This document shows, piece by piece, positions 12,901-24,900 of a stretch of 64,000 bases of DNA (position 1 is its first letter; each line of letters begins with the position of its first letter). Origin of the DNA: Siphonodentalium dalli (Eukaryota; Mollusca; Scaphopoda; Gadilida; Siphonodentaliidae). The notes under the pieces were generated by a model, which ran no database searches, was not told the DNA's origin, and saw nothing but the letters and a program-made list of their open reading frames with translations. The stretch spans positions 13,347,287 through 13,411,286 of the forward strand of contig CP136061.1 in assembly GCA_032622095.1 (NCBI GenBank), written 5' to 3'. A program made the position numbers and the translations under genes.

Positions 12901-15900
12901 GAAAAATTAACTAAAACAATGTTAATTTGAGACAATATACCTCCCAGAAGATGAAGCCTAGGGAGAATGAGGTCCCCCAGAGGGTGCATTTAGTGATGCT
13001 AGCCCGCTGTGTGGGGTAGCATCAGTCGATTCACCCTCTGGAGACCTCATTCTACAAATGACAGACATATTTTCAAGGCTTGTCTTTGTCTCAGCGCTCG
13101 GATAATTTTATCAGAATTGAGAAAGATTGAAATCGTTTGTTCACTAAATGGTTTGTCCCATTCAGTAATAGTATAATTTTCGAGTGTGATTACTATTGCT
13201 GTTCTAATATCATTCTATATTGCAGAAACTGCCCTCTAACTATGTTCCAATATGTTTCTCCCATTCAGTAATAGTATAATTTTCGAGTGTGATTACTATT
13301 GCTGTTCTAATATCATTCTATATTGCAGAAACTGCCCTCTAACTATGTTCCAATATGTTTTTTGTTGAAAACGAAGATAAATGTTTTATCAAACGAGTTT
13401 CATACAGACTTTTGTTCCTGTTGGTCAGTTTAATATTTTGAACCTTCCATTATAGTGATGATAGGATCCATGTTGGCCAGGAAATCTGAGGCTCCTGCAG
13501 ATTATTCCTAGTGCTGAAACGGTTGACCTATTTTTGTAGCCGGTTAACCGCGACGTGTAACCGGATCATAACCGGATATCCGCTATTTTCAACATATGAC
13601 TTTACACTCATTATGTACACCATAATATGAACCAATATATCATCATAATTTGATTTATCAACTGTATGGCGAACTCGCGTAATGTTTATACATATATAGC
13701 TTGTATTACACGAATGAAAATCACCAAACACGAACGGTAAACAGCCATGCGTTGACAAATTGACAGGACTGGTGACACAGTGAACTAAAACTCGCAGTGT
13801 TTATAAATAGGCGCATCATGCTTGACCTGTTTGTATTGTAGTCGCGACTGCTGCCCGACTTGTCATTCTCGTTTGGGAAGAATATTGCGTGACCTACCGG
13901 TATATAAATTTTCGTACATGCAAATCACGGCAGCTTTTTATGTCATTATATCGATTGCGGGACTGGGCGAATATTAGGTCATGTGATTTTTTCGCCGATT
14001 TGAGATGTAAAATATGACCAACGGCAGATAAATACAATTATGAAGTTTGGTGAACTTTATGTAGTTAACAAATGCAAATTAAAAAAATCAGCTGAAAACC
14101 TGCTGAAAACAGTGTTATCAGTTAGAACATAATCAAATGCTGAGAATTAATCAATAGATTACAAACGAGTCTGACTGCATTGCAACACCGCTTCGATGCG
14201 AGTTCATTGGAACTTCGTCCACTGAGATTACCCATACTCGGCAATGTTAGAAGATTGACCATGCTATGTAAATAGGGTTAATTCTACAGAGTTCGCATTC
14301 TGCTAATTTCTTTTTGTTTTCTGAAATGCGCCCAGACATCTGATTTACGCACTTCTTCAGTATCCATGATACTGTCTACACGTAGTGAATCGGAGAGTAG
14401 ATGTCAAATGACCAGGCCTTACTCCATTGAAAATGATTGCATTGATCTTTGCCGACGACTCAGTGGCGTCAGTGCACATGTTTTACCGGACATCTGAACA
14501 TCAAAGATAACGGCATGCATCTTTGGTGTTTAGCCGATAAAGCCAGACTACTAGTATGTAACTTGCCATTCATGGAAGACTTTTTATCTCGCACCAGATT
14601 TTGACTTTTAATACACGTAATTTCGACTATACTCATCAGAGTGATAAAGATTGTAGCACAATTGATAAAGTACATGTGTTTAAAACCTACAGTTATCAGT
14701 CTCGTGCTGATTAGGAACCTAAAATGTTCGTTTTTGTCGTTGGCATCGCGTGTGTACAATAAATAGAGGTTAACCGGTTGATCGTAGTTCAACCGGTTGT
14801 CGACAGTAGCCGGTTGTCAACCGGATATACGTTTCAGCACTAAATATCCCCCCTTGTCCTCTTCTGCGTTGAATATTTAATCCATGCTTGAACTTTGTAT
14901 TACAGTGATGATGGGTTCCATGTTGGCCGGGACGTCGGAGGCTCCCGGGGAATACTACTTTGCCGATGGTGTCAGGTTGAAGAAGTACAGGGGTATGGGG
15001 TCATTAGATGCTATGGAACAACACCGTAGCAGCCAGAGCAGATACTTCAGGTACCATATTATTATTATTGTGATACAACTTTGCCTAAACCCGCATACAA
15101 GTGTCATCCTGATTGGTCAATCGTCTGTCCTTTCATGGAAATGTCGATGTTGTTTTGTGGTTTAATTCTATAATGTACCACAAAAAATTGAATGTACGAA
15201 TAAAATCATGTCACCATCTCAAACTCTCATAATTCTAACCACAGACGAATTGGTTAAAATGATGCAGGCCTTAACCCTTTGAACCTTGACGCCCCACAAC
15301 GATCAACACCTTGACCTGGGACTCCCCGTGGCGTTTTCCTTTAAATTAGATAGTGTCTTGACATATGATGTTGGTTATGTTTAAATTGTGACACAGGTCT
15401 GAAACTTTACAGATTTGTCCCCCTTGGATCACTGGTCATTATATTTGCCACGCGGTAACTTCTTGGTAACGGTTACTAGGCAACTACCCGGAATTAACTG
15501 GAAAAGGCAATTATAGCATATGTTGTAACTTAAAGGAATACGGTCCTGAAAAAAACAATAATATTTTCTTTCAATATACTGATAATCTCATATATATTTT
15601 GAAGACCTCTGTTTGTATGTCTGTATGTTTGTCTGTCATTAATACAAATCTACGATTCTCGACCGATCGGGACGAAACTTGGTACGTGTGTGTAGTTTGA
15701 CCAGGCGGTGGACGTTGTCGTATTGGCGAGCCCGTGTGGCGCCCGCTTCGCGCATGCGCAGACGAGATCTCGGAAACGGGTGGAGCTATCGACTTGAAAT
15801 TTGCTATGTGAATGCATCTTGCCCCGGATACGAATTTTATCGGGTCGCCGAGCCCGTGCGACGCCAGCTTCGCGCATGCGCAGACCAGATCTCGGAAACG

Positions 15901-18900
15901 GGTGGAGCTATCGACTTGAAATTTGGTATGTGAATGTATCTTGCCCCGGATACGAATTTTATCGGGTCGCCGAGCCCGTGCGACGCCAGCTTCGCGCATG
16001 CGCAGACCAGATCTCGGAAACGGGTGGAGCTATCAACTTGAAATTTGTTTTTTGAATAGCCCGGACAACGTCGGGCTCATCGGCTAGTATATATATATAA
16101 TGTCCATTGGGCGCATTTAATCTAATATTTGGCCGCCAATCGTTATTTTTATAACGATTAAAAAACATTCCGAAGTTAGCCGGAGATTTTGTTGTAGACG
16201 AAGTCACGTGATCGGCCCGATCATGTGATTGTCACATGTAAACAGAAGCATAGCACGTGATCGATCACGTGGTAACTCATTGACAACGCATAAATACGAA
16301 TCGGCGGTATTTTAAGTTTGCATGTAGTCGATCGCGGTCTTTGAAGATTGTCGTGTTATCACACTGCGAAAGCAAAACTTCGTCGAAAACATCGCCGTTC
16401 TCGTAATTAAATGTCTTTATCGTGTTATTAGTATTATTATATGTATCGCGATGTGTTGTTGCTATAAAGCCATGCCCGTATATTATTCAGTTTTGCGCGC
16501 ATTTATCTATTTACACAATGCTATTGATATGCCCCGCATTAATTCCACTACACTCACGCGCTTCCGGATTTTCCATCGCCATATAGGTAGACATAATTAA
16601 CTCCGACTCCGATTCCCTGTTTGTAATTAGTTTACCTCGCTTGACGTCATGCAAGGTTTTGCGACGGAGATAGCCGACAACCGGTGGTGGTATTATTTAT
16701 TTATTTCTCGGCTTATTTAGTACGCGATTTTTATGGGACTTGGATCATTGTGATCACTATATGGGTGGCTTTCCAATGGAGTTTTGTTGTTTCGTGAGGA
16801 TAGTAATCCTTTAACACCTGTGATTGTGTTTTTGATGAAGATAATACCCTTTAAGAGAGAACCTAATGACTTATTTAACGGTTGCTACGCAAATACCACA
16901 AATGATCGAATGACACCATTGCACTAACCATTAAGTGGTATTGTTATCCTCCTCCCTATTTTCCACCCTTCTGATTGGCCCATGTGCTGTCACGTGCCGG
17001 GCGACAAATCACACTGTCGCCCGCTGACCCGGGAGACATTGTTTTTGTCGCCCGCCTGATGTTATATTGCAAGAATATCTCCAAACACACACTGCAGTAA
17101 CTCATCTACTTCGCATCACTACAACGTACTAAAAAATCATAGATCTTATATACCCCACGGATTTTCAAAACACACCAGTTGTGGTGTTTGCTAATTTGCA
17201 TATATTTAGTGAACACTAATATTCTTAAGTTTTAAGTTGATACTTTTATCGGACAAGAGTTATTATTTACTTTTTACATCGCAACATCTCGGTGATTCAA
17301 TTTGTTCATGTCGACATTATGATGCAAGATTGAAAGAGAGGATCCCTTTAGGTTGGTTGGTTATAAATGTTCGCTGGTAGACAACGTAATGCATACGTTT
17401 GTCGCGAATGAATGGTACTGTACGCTTATCTTCCGCGATGTCTGCAATGTGATCATAGAAGTATTTTATGTGAGGTTCATCATGAGCACTGACACATATG
17501 AATGTATATTAATGAAATTGACAACTTCCCAATAGTTTTCGGGGAAGACCGTTTTGAAATGAACATCGCGAGTAAATTGCGCGCACAAGACGACATTGAA
17601 TATGCCTTGCAGAAGACGAGAACATACCTATATGGCTTATTGGTTTACATTGCATGGACCGATATTGACGATTTGACCACCAAAATGATCGAAAATAAAC
17701 GCGGATTATCAAACGCTTAAAAGCTTGACTATCGTTTATGGAACAGAAATCCTATGGGGCGATAAGTAGTTACTGAAAATATACATAATCGGGAAAGAAA
17801 TCACTCATGACTCAGTGCAACATCGTGCGTGTGGATGGCAAGGATATTTTCTGTGGAATAATCGGATAACAAATCAGTTGTTGCCCTTCTTCTCGGGAGA
17901 CATTGAGATTTGTCACCCGCTCGAGAACGGACATTCCGTTCTCGAGCGGGTGACAAATCTCAATGTCTCCCTCGACAACGGGCGACAACTGTATAATGTT
18001 GCCTAATTTAGACAATGTCTGGTCGTGTGATGTTGGTTATGTTCAAGTGGGGGCACAATTTTGAAACTGCAGGTATGTTATGCATGGACCACTGCATGAT
18101 CATTAAAAGATCGGGAGACTTTGCCACCCAATCTCTCCTTAATAACGGTTACTAGACAACTAGCCGGAATTGGCAGGAAACTACAATTATAGTGTATATT
18201 AGTCCAAGTCTTCTTGTACTAAAACCAGCTAAGATATTGGGATGGCGATGCTGGCGTTTAGTCCAAGACCGCCCTATATGCTCGCTTATGACACGGCTTA
18301 AGCGTTAGTGACCCGCTCAAATAAAACCACAATTATATGAAATAAAATATCACAATTGCGACAATAAACGGATATTTTCCGCAGAAGACATGCTATTTTA
18401 TCTGAAACCCACATCAGTTGTGAATTTAAAACGGTAATTTAATGCGAAAAGAGACATTTACCTCAATGTTTACAATTTTTTTAAAGTATGCGAACTCGGT
18501 TGACCTCGCGAACTGTGTTCGGCATTTTCCGTTGAAAATATTCCGTAGATTTTGGACAACAACGCAAATTACGATGAATTCTCCATTGTAATCGTAATTA
18601 TGTGTGTCAATAAATAAAATAATAAATAGATTAATTAAACATTGGAGATATAAATGTAATACACTAAATAAATGAACCTTAAGTTTGAAAAGTCCCACTA
18701 AAACGGAAGAACTATATTTCGAAACTGTGATTCGGTTCTCCGATTATTTTATCAACACAGATGTCAAAATGCACACCACACGCATGGCAAGTCAGACACA
18801 AGAGATCTAATTTGCTCCAATTTTGACAAGTTGCTTGCGATAATTGTCAACAAAACTACCGTTCTGATCCTCCATTATGTCATTAAGTTTTTAGTGCGGG

Positions 18901-21900
18901 AATTGTTCTGAAAGCACATAGAAAACTGGACTTTCGGGCGATCGGTTTTCGCCATTTTTGTTCGGAAAACCCGCGCTATATATAGAAACGGAAAGTAGAA
19001 TTCCAAGAACAAACAGCGGATTATGCCGAACTTATTCGGACCACTTCGGCTTTCGGTTAAAACGTAAACAAACAGAGAAACAAATCGATGTTTGTGGCAA
19101 TCAACCGGAATATTCTATGTGTAATTTAACATTAAAGTTAGATTATTATACACCATTATGACCATTAGATGTACAGCCCTGGGAATTAGCGTCGGCAATC
19201 GGCAGTGCCGAGGCAAAAGCCGACGTGAAATGAATTTGCGTCGGCATTTTTTTAGCCGAGGCAAATAAATGAAGACATGATCAATTGGGAAGTGAAATGA
19301 GTGTTTGTTGTCAATTGTTGAAGCTTTAGTAATGTCCTGTTCCGTTTTACAATCGCGTTTTGTATTAATTCCATATTCGTGATCGGCACATGTCCTCAAA
19401 ATCATTTTACTTGCGACTTCCATTCATTGACACACTCAACTAATTGTGTCAATAAAAAATGACAACTGGTCCGTCTCCAAGTAACCGGTTACGATTTTCG
19501 GAGCAAGCTACACCAACATGAAAGGAGGTCATTGTGTCACGTGCGTGCGCAGTGTTGAGTGTTTATTGAATGAGATCGTTAAAACGAAAATATCCTAAAT
19601 GGAGCCCCACAATGACATTGCCACAGTAAAACACTGTGTGTTCCGATATAAAGCACGTGGCGCGTCCCCCTAATAATGAGATAATCCTGATAAAAACGTG
19701 CGCAAACGTCATGGATACACGGTCGGAAACAGATGAGTCCACTTCAAAGGCATGCGGGGAGAGGAAACTCAGGAAATGTGTATTTATGGTGCGTCCCCTG
19801 ATAATGAGATAATCCTAACAATCACGTGCGCGAAAGTAATAATTACTCGGCTTGGCTTAGTGATCCTTAGTAGTCAGATGCGGCCACTTTCAAATGCGGG
19901 GAGGTAAACACCTGGCTCGCCTTGCTATTTTCATTTTTGGGAATTCCTACTTTCACTTTGTTGATAAATTTGACGGTTCACTTCTGGAACAAATTATTTC
20001 ATAGAAAAATAAATGAACGCGCGTAAGTAGCGTACAGGGGGGATTTCCGCCTGAAATAATAAACGTGCGTGCAACTGGTGCATGCAGGCACGTTATTTGG
20101 CCGCTAACGTTATCTATTTGGCGTACAAACTTTGAGTACACAATTACAGGAAGTCGAAATAATCGTCTGCGAAATAAAAAAAAGTTTTGCATCGGACGCA
20201 ATTTGAAATTGAATGAAATAAATTAAACTAGTCTTTAATATACACATTAGTAATTACAATGGTAAAAAAGAAAACTGTTGACGGATGGGAGCTCGGGTGT
20301 ATACAATATGAATTAGAAGGAGATGGGGATACAGTTAAAAACGTATACTGTTCTCTATGTAGGGAGTTTGGCCAAAGTCAGATGAGGGGACCGTTCATGA
20401 AGATGAAAGGTGCAGTTGATAAAATATCCGAAAAATGGATAGAGGGTACTACGAACATTAAAAAATCAAGTGCGGTGGATCATATTGCAAAATCCACCAT
20501 GCACAGAATTGCGATGACTGGAAATAAAGATCAAAATGATGGCAATGGCCCCGACAAACAAAATGAAAATAACACTGCGACGCCACAAATCACAATTCCA
20601 CAGTTGGTAGCAAAAATAACTCTTGCCCAAAGACATCAACTAACCAAGAAATTTCAGCTAGTTCATTATCTGGCTGTGAAGTGTCGCCCTCTCCAAGATT
20701 ACACAAGTTTTATGAAATTTGAGAAAGATGTCCACCATGTTGACATTGGCGGCGGATATGCAGATAGACGGGCCGCAAAGACAATGTTGAAATTCATTGC
20801 CGATCACATTAGGGAGGAAGGAATCACAAGACCCCTGAATGAAGGTTCAAGCCACTATTTCTCCCTGTTTTACGATGGATCGAGCTCTGCTAAAGCTAAA
20901 GATGAAAAAGAAGTATATGTAATAAAAACATGCCAGAATGGAGCTGCCAGGTTTCACATTGCTTCATTGGAGGAGCCAACTGACACAAATGCGCCTGGAT
21001 TAAAACAATCATTGGACCAAAGTATGAGAAAGCTAAACTTCAATTTCGACAGAAAAACAAGGCAGGTTGGAAACGGCAGTGACGGAGCTGCAGTAAATAT
21101 TGCTCTATTCAAACTGGAGAAAGAGGAACTTGGACCACACCTCATCAAAGGTTGGTGCGCCAATCATAAGGCAGAATTGGGTATACACGACGCATTCAAA
21201 AATGCCTCACTCAATACGCAATGTGAAGAAATAATGGGAAATATGTTCCAATTCTTCAAGAAGGCAACTCTCAAATGGCGGCTTTTTAAACGGCAAGCAG
21301 AATTTCTGGAAATTAGACACTTGAAATATAAGAGAGTTTCTGGTACTCGTTGGGTTGCCCATCAAGTTGACTGTACTCTGAACTTTCTCCGGAACATGCC
21401 AATACTTCTGGGTTTTTTACATCAACAAATCTCCAAACCACACAACAAGACAATGAAGGATGCAGCTCCAACAATGCAGGGACACTTAAAATTGGCTTCA
21501 GACTTGAAGGTGCTGATTTATTTGGCTATCAGACATGACATCCTTGCTTACTTATCACCATTTAGCCAAATGTTGGAAAACAGGAAACTTCTTGCACCAG
21601 AGGCAATCACAGCAATGAAAAATTCCATAAATGTAATAAAATCTCTTCATGACATATTGCTTGATAAAGGACATTCATCATTCTATGTGGAACATTTATT
21701 TCCAACAATTAGCAAGTTTATATTACCCTATCTTGAAGATGATGATGTGGGTATGGCTCAACGAGAAACGAGACAGGACTCGGATAATGCTAAAGGAAAT
21801 TCTCTTGATGATACAGTTAATGAATTAGAAGACAAGAAACAGATGTTTCATGGTTATGCGATGTCCAACAAACTCCAGTTATCTCTTGGTAAAGTTGCAT

Positions 21901-24900
21901 CAGAGATAACAGGTGTATTGGGGAAGTTAACAGTGAATTTAAATGACAGATTTGCAGACTTTTTGGAAAACCCAATTATCCTTGCAGCGGCCAAAATCTT
22001 GAACACGAAGTTGTACAAATATAGCTCCAGAGATGATATCTTGCAAGATGTAAAAGTGATTGCTGGTCACTTTGAATATATCCTCAAAGCAAATGGATGT
22101 GATTTACCAAGGTTAAGTCAAGAATTCAGCTGTCTGTATTCGCACATAACTACTTTCTTGTCAGAAGCATCAAATGAACAGGCGTGGCAGCAAATGTTTT
22201 TACTTGCTGGCCCTGACTCACAAATGAATATTGACAACATCTTGCACATAGCAGAAATATGTATTGTGCTACCAATAAGTAGTGCTGACATAGAAAGAGT
22301 GTTCTCATCATTTGCAAGAATTTTATCCAAGGATCGCTTATCACTTACCAATAGTTCATTGGAAACACTATTAATAGTCAGACACAACAACTTTGATGGA
22401 TTCATTGCATCTGAATATGATCCGATCATCGATAAATTTCTGAGTCAGCATCCTGATGGTTCCACTCGGAAACGCAAGGCCAGGGTTGAAGGCCACAAGA
22501 AACATACACGCATATCCAAGCATGCGAGAACGGGCTGTGCAAAACAAAATTGTTTGTTTCTGCACAAAGACTATGAGCAGCATCACGAAGCAGTGGTAGA
22601 TGACGATCCAAATGTAAATTCAACTAAATGTGCAGAATCTGATGAAAATGACTCGGACTTTACAGTCAGCGACATTGATCTGAATGAAATCTCTTCCAGT
22701 GATTCTGATTCCGAAGATTCTGATAGTGATGTTAACTGAATAGTTATACTCTGACAGTGAACTGAATGGTGACTTAATTAAATAGATTAAAATTATCACA
22801 CAATTTGTATCGTTTTGTTTTTGTGTTTTTTGAACTGACTGATTATGTGCAATACACTGGCGTTGAAGGGGTAACTCTCAACATGAACATTACAAAAAGT
22901 GCCGAAGGGTACACAGGTTTGAAAATGTGCTGAAGGGTACACTTATGTATTATGATCGGCACTAATCGTAATGCAGTTACTTTAACTGTTTTCCTGAAAT
23001 GCAGTTTGTTTTCAGTTCAATTTTCTTTGGAACACCATGCTGTACAATTATTCTCTAACTAAAATCATGGCAGACACAAAAACTGTACATCATTAAGACA
23101 TTTTTTAGAATGATATTTCGAACCCTGTGTGCACTTCGGCACTTTTTTTGGTGAGAGTTACCCCTTCAGCAATAGTAGAAGTACCAGTTGTTGAGAAATT
23201 TTCATGTTAAAATATATTTGAGTTTCAATGATTGAATGATTCTATTTTTTAACCCACATCAAATCATGCTGAGAAAGTTTAAAATCTTTAAAACACATAC
23301 TCACTCAGTTCAAAACAAACAAATAATTGATAAAAAAAATTCCCCTCGTGCATTCAAACCAATGTTACCATGAATGGTCATGACTCATTCATTATAAAAT
23401 TCACTTCAGATCAGTGAGTGATAACCCTACATGCATATGCCCAGCCCATTGTAATAGATCTAATCATCATACCCCACCACTTGGGGCACATAAATTGAAT
23501 GAAGTGAATGATACTCAGAGAGAAAATGACTTTAATAATGAAGTCTTTTCTGAAATAAAACTTTCACAACATGATATTTTAACTTGTGAACAATAATTCA
23601 TCATAATATAATAACATGAACACCTTATTGAAAATTGCCTAGGCCAAAGTGAAAAATGCCTAGGCAAAATGATTTTGCCTAGGCAATTTTTTCGCCTAGG
23701 AAAATTTTCCTTAATTCCCAGGGTTGGATGTAAGCCTTTCCGATGTATATAGCATCATGTATTGATTTGCTAGGTAAATCGAGTAAAATACACCACAAAT
23801 TCCCGCCACAGATCGTGGGCATAACTCATGTGGTAGGATTGGTATGCAAGCGGGCTTGGACTAAACGCCAGCATCACCATCCCAATATCTTAGCTGGTTT
23901 TAGTACAAGAAGACTTCGACTAAGTGTATATATGTCCTATTTTGGGCCACATTTGGCTTAAAATGCAGGTTTTTGTGATTCATAGCCTATGTTATCCGAA
24001 TGCACATATATTCCTAACCGATACTAGCGGGCAAACATTCCATGTACACACCCTGACCACCTCTAGCATGTATGGGGCCATTTAAATATTAAGTACTAGA
24101 AACTTGGAAGTTATTTAAGAAAAAACACATAAATTGTTCGATTTTATTTCTTTATTGAAACAAAAAAGGCATCAGTAAATGCTCTGTGTAGTGACTCATG
24201 GGCTCTAAGCCTGGATAATATACATCCACTAGAGATGGGCGGTTAACCGTGGAATCAGTTCGGTTTCGGTTGTCGGGAAAAACCGGAAATGACAACCGTG
24301 GTAAGTTGGAAAAACCCGTAGTTTCGGTTGTCACAACTTCCTGTAATCATGGCAGAGCACGACGAACAAACGAGTCCTGTGTGGAAATATTTTTCAAAGA
24401 AAGATAAGAAATTAAGTGTGCCGCCTGTAATATATGCAGAAAGGAGTTCGCATGGTGAAATCGCGCGACGAATTAATTACGTTGCTTCCGTGTACACCTA
24501 TTTTCGCGTAGTAAACACAACACAACTTGTCACAAGTCAGTTTATTTCTCATGATCTTTTAATCATTAAGGCCGTACAAATACTCTGAAAGGTGAATTTT
24601 ATAACGAGGATACGATATCAAAAGGTATCAATCATTGTTACCCGCATTCCCTATTAGTTGTTATCACTGTTTGGATGTTAAATCGTCAAATATATTTGTG
24701 CGCCGTTGATTAAAAATGTTATACCGGAATCGGAGCCGGAATGAATTATACCGTTTGTCGGTAAACTGTTGAGAAATAGCACTCATTCAGGTGACTTGTA
24801 TTGGATGCATGTATAGTGTGTACAGTATTATGTTCCCTAAATATGTTAATAGGCATATAGCCAGATAATGTGATTGAGAGATTCTAGTCATGTTTTATTT

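Larger units (their letters stand above)
19174..23726 (+). mobile_element. Autonomous-type hAT transposon (4.55 kb)
   Basis: Left end CAGCCCTGGGAATTA and right end TAATTCCCAGGGTTG form 15-bp TIRs with one mismatch. Flanks are GATGTA on both sides. The related element at 48915-50235 gives the pre-insertion site (CATAAGATGTCACTC near 50031), which confirms the borders, although hATs usually leave 8 bp. Subterminal inverted motifs sit inside each end: GCCGAGGC and CGTCGGC on the left, GCCTAGGC on the right. It contains the 826-aa transposase. Confidence 0.85.
18200..23922. mobile_element. Mutator-like long-TIR element, split by the hAT insertion
   Basis: Terminal inverted repeats of at least 70 bp begin TAGTCCAAGTCTTCTTGTAC, with GACTA at the right end. 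The flanks are the exact 9-bp direct repeat AGTGTATAT (18191-18199 and 23923-23931). Without the hAT insertion it is about 1.16 kb, matching the sister copy at 48915-50235. Long TIRs with a 9-bp TSD indicate a Mutator-like non-autonomous element (class inferred). No transposase of its own is present. Confidence 0.85.
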
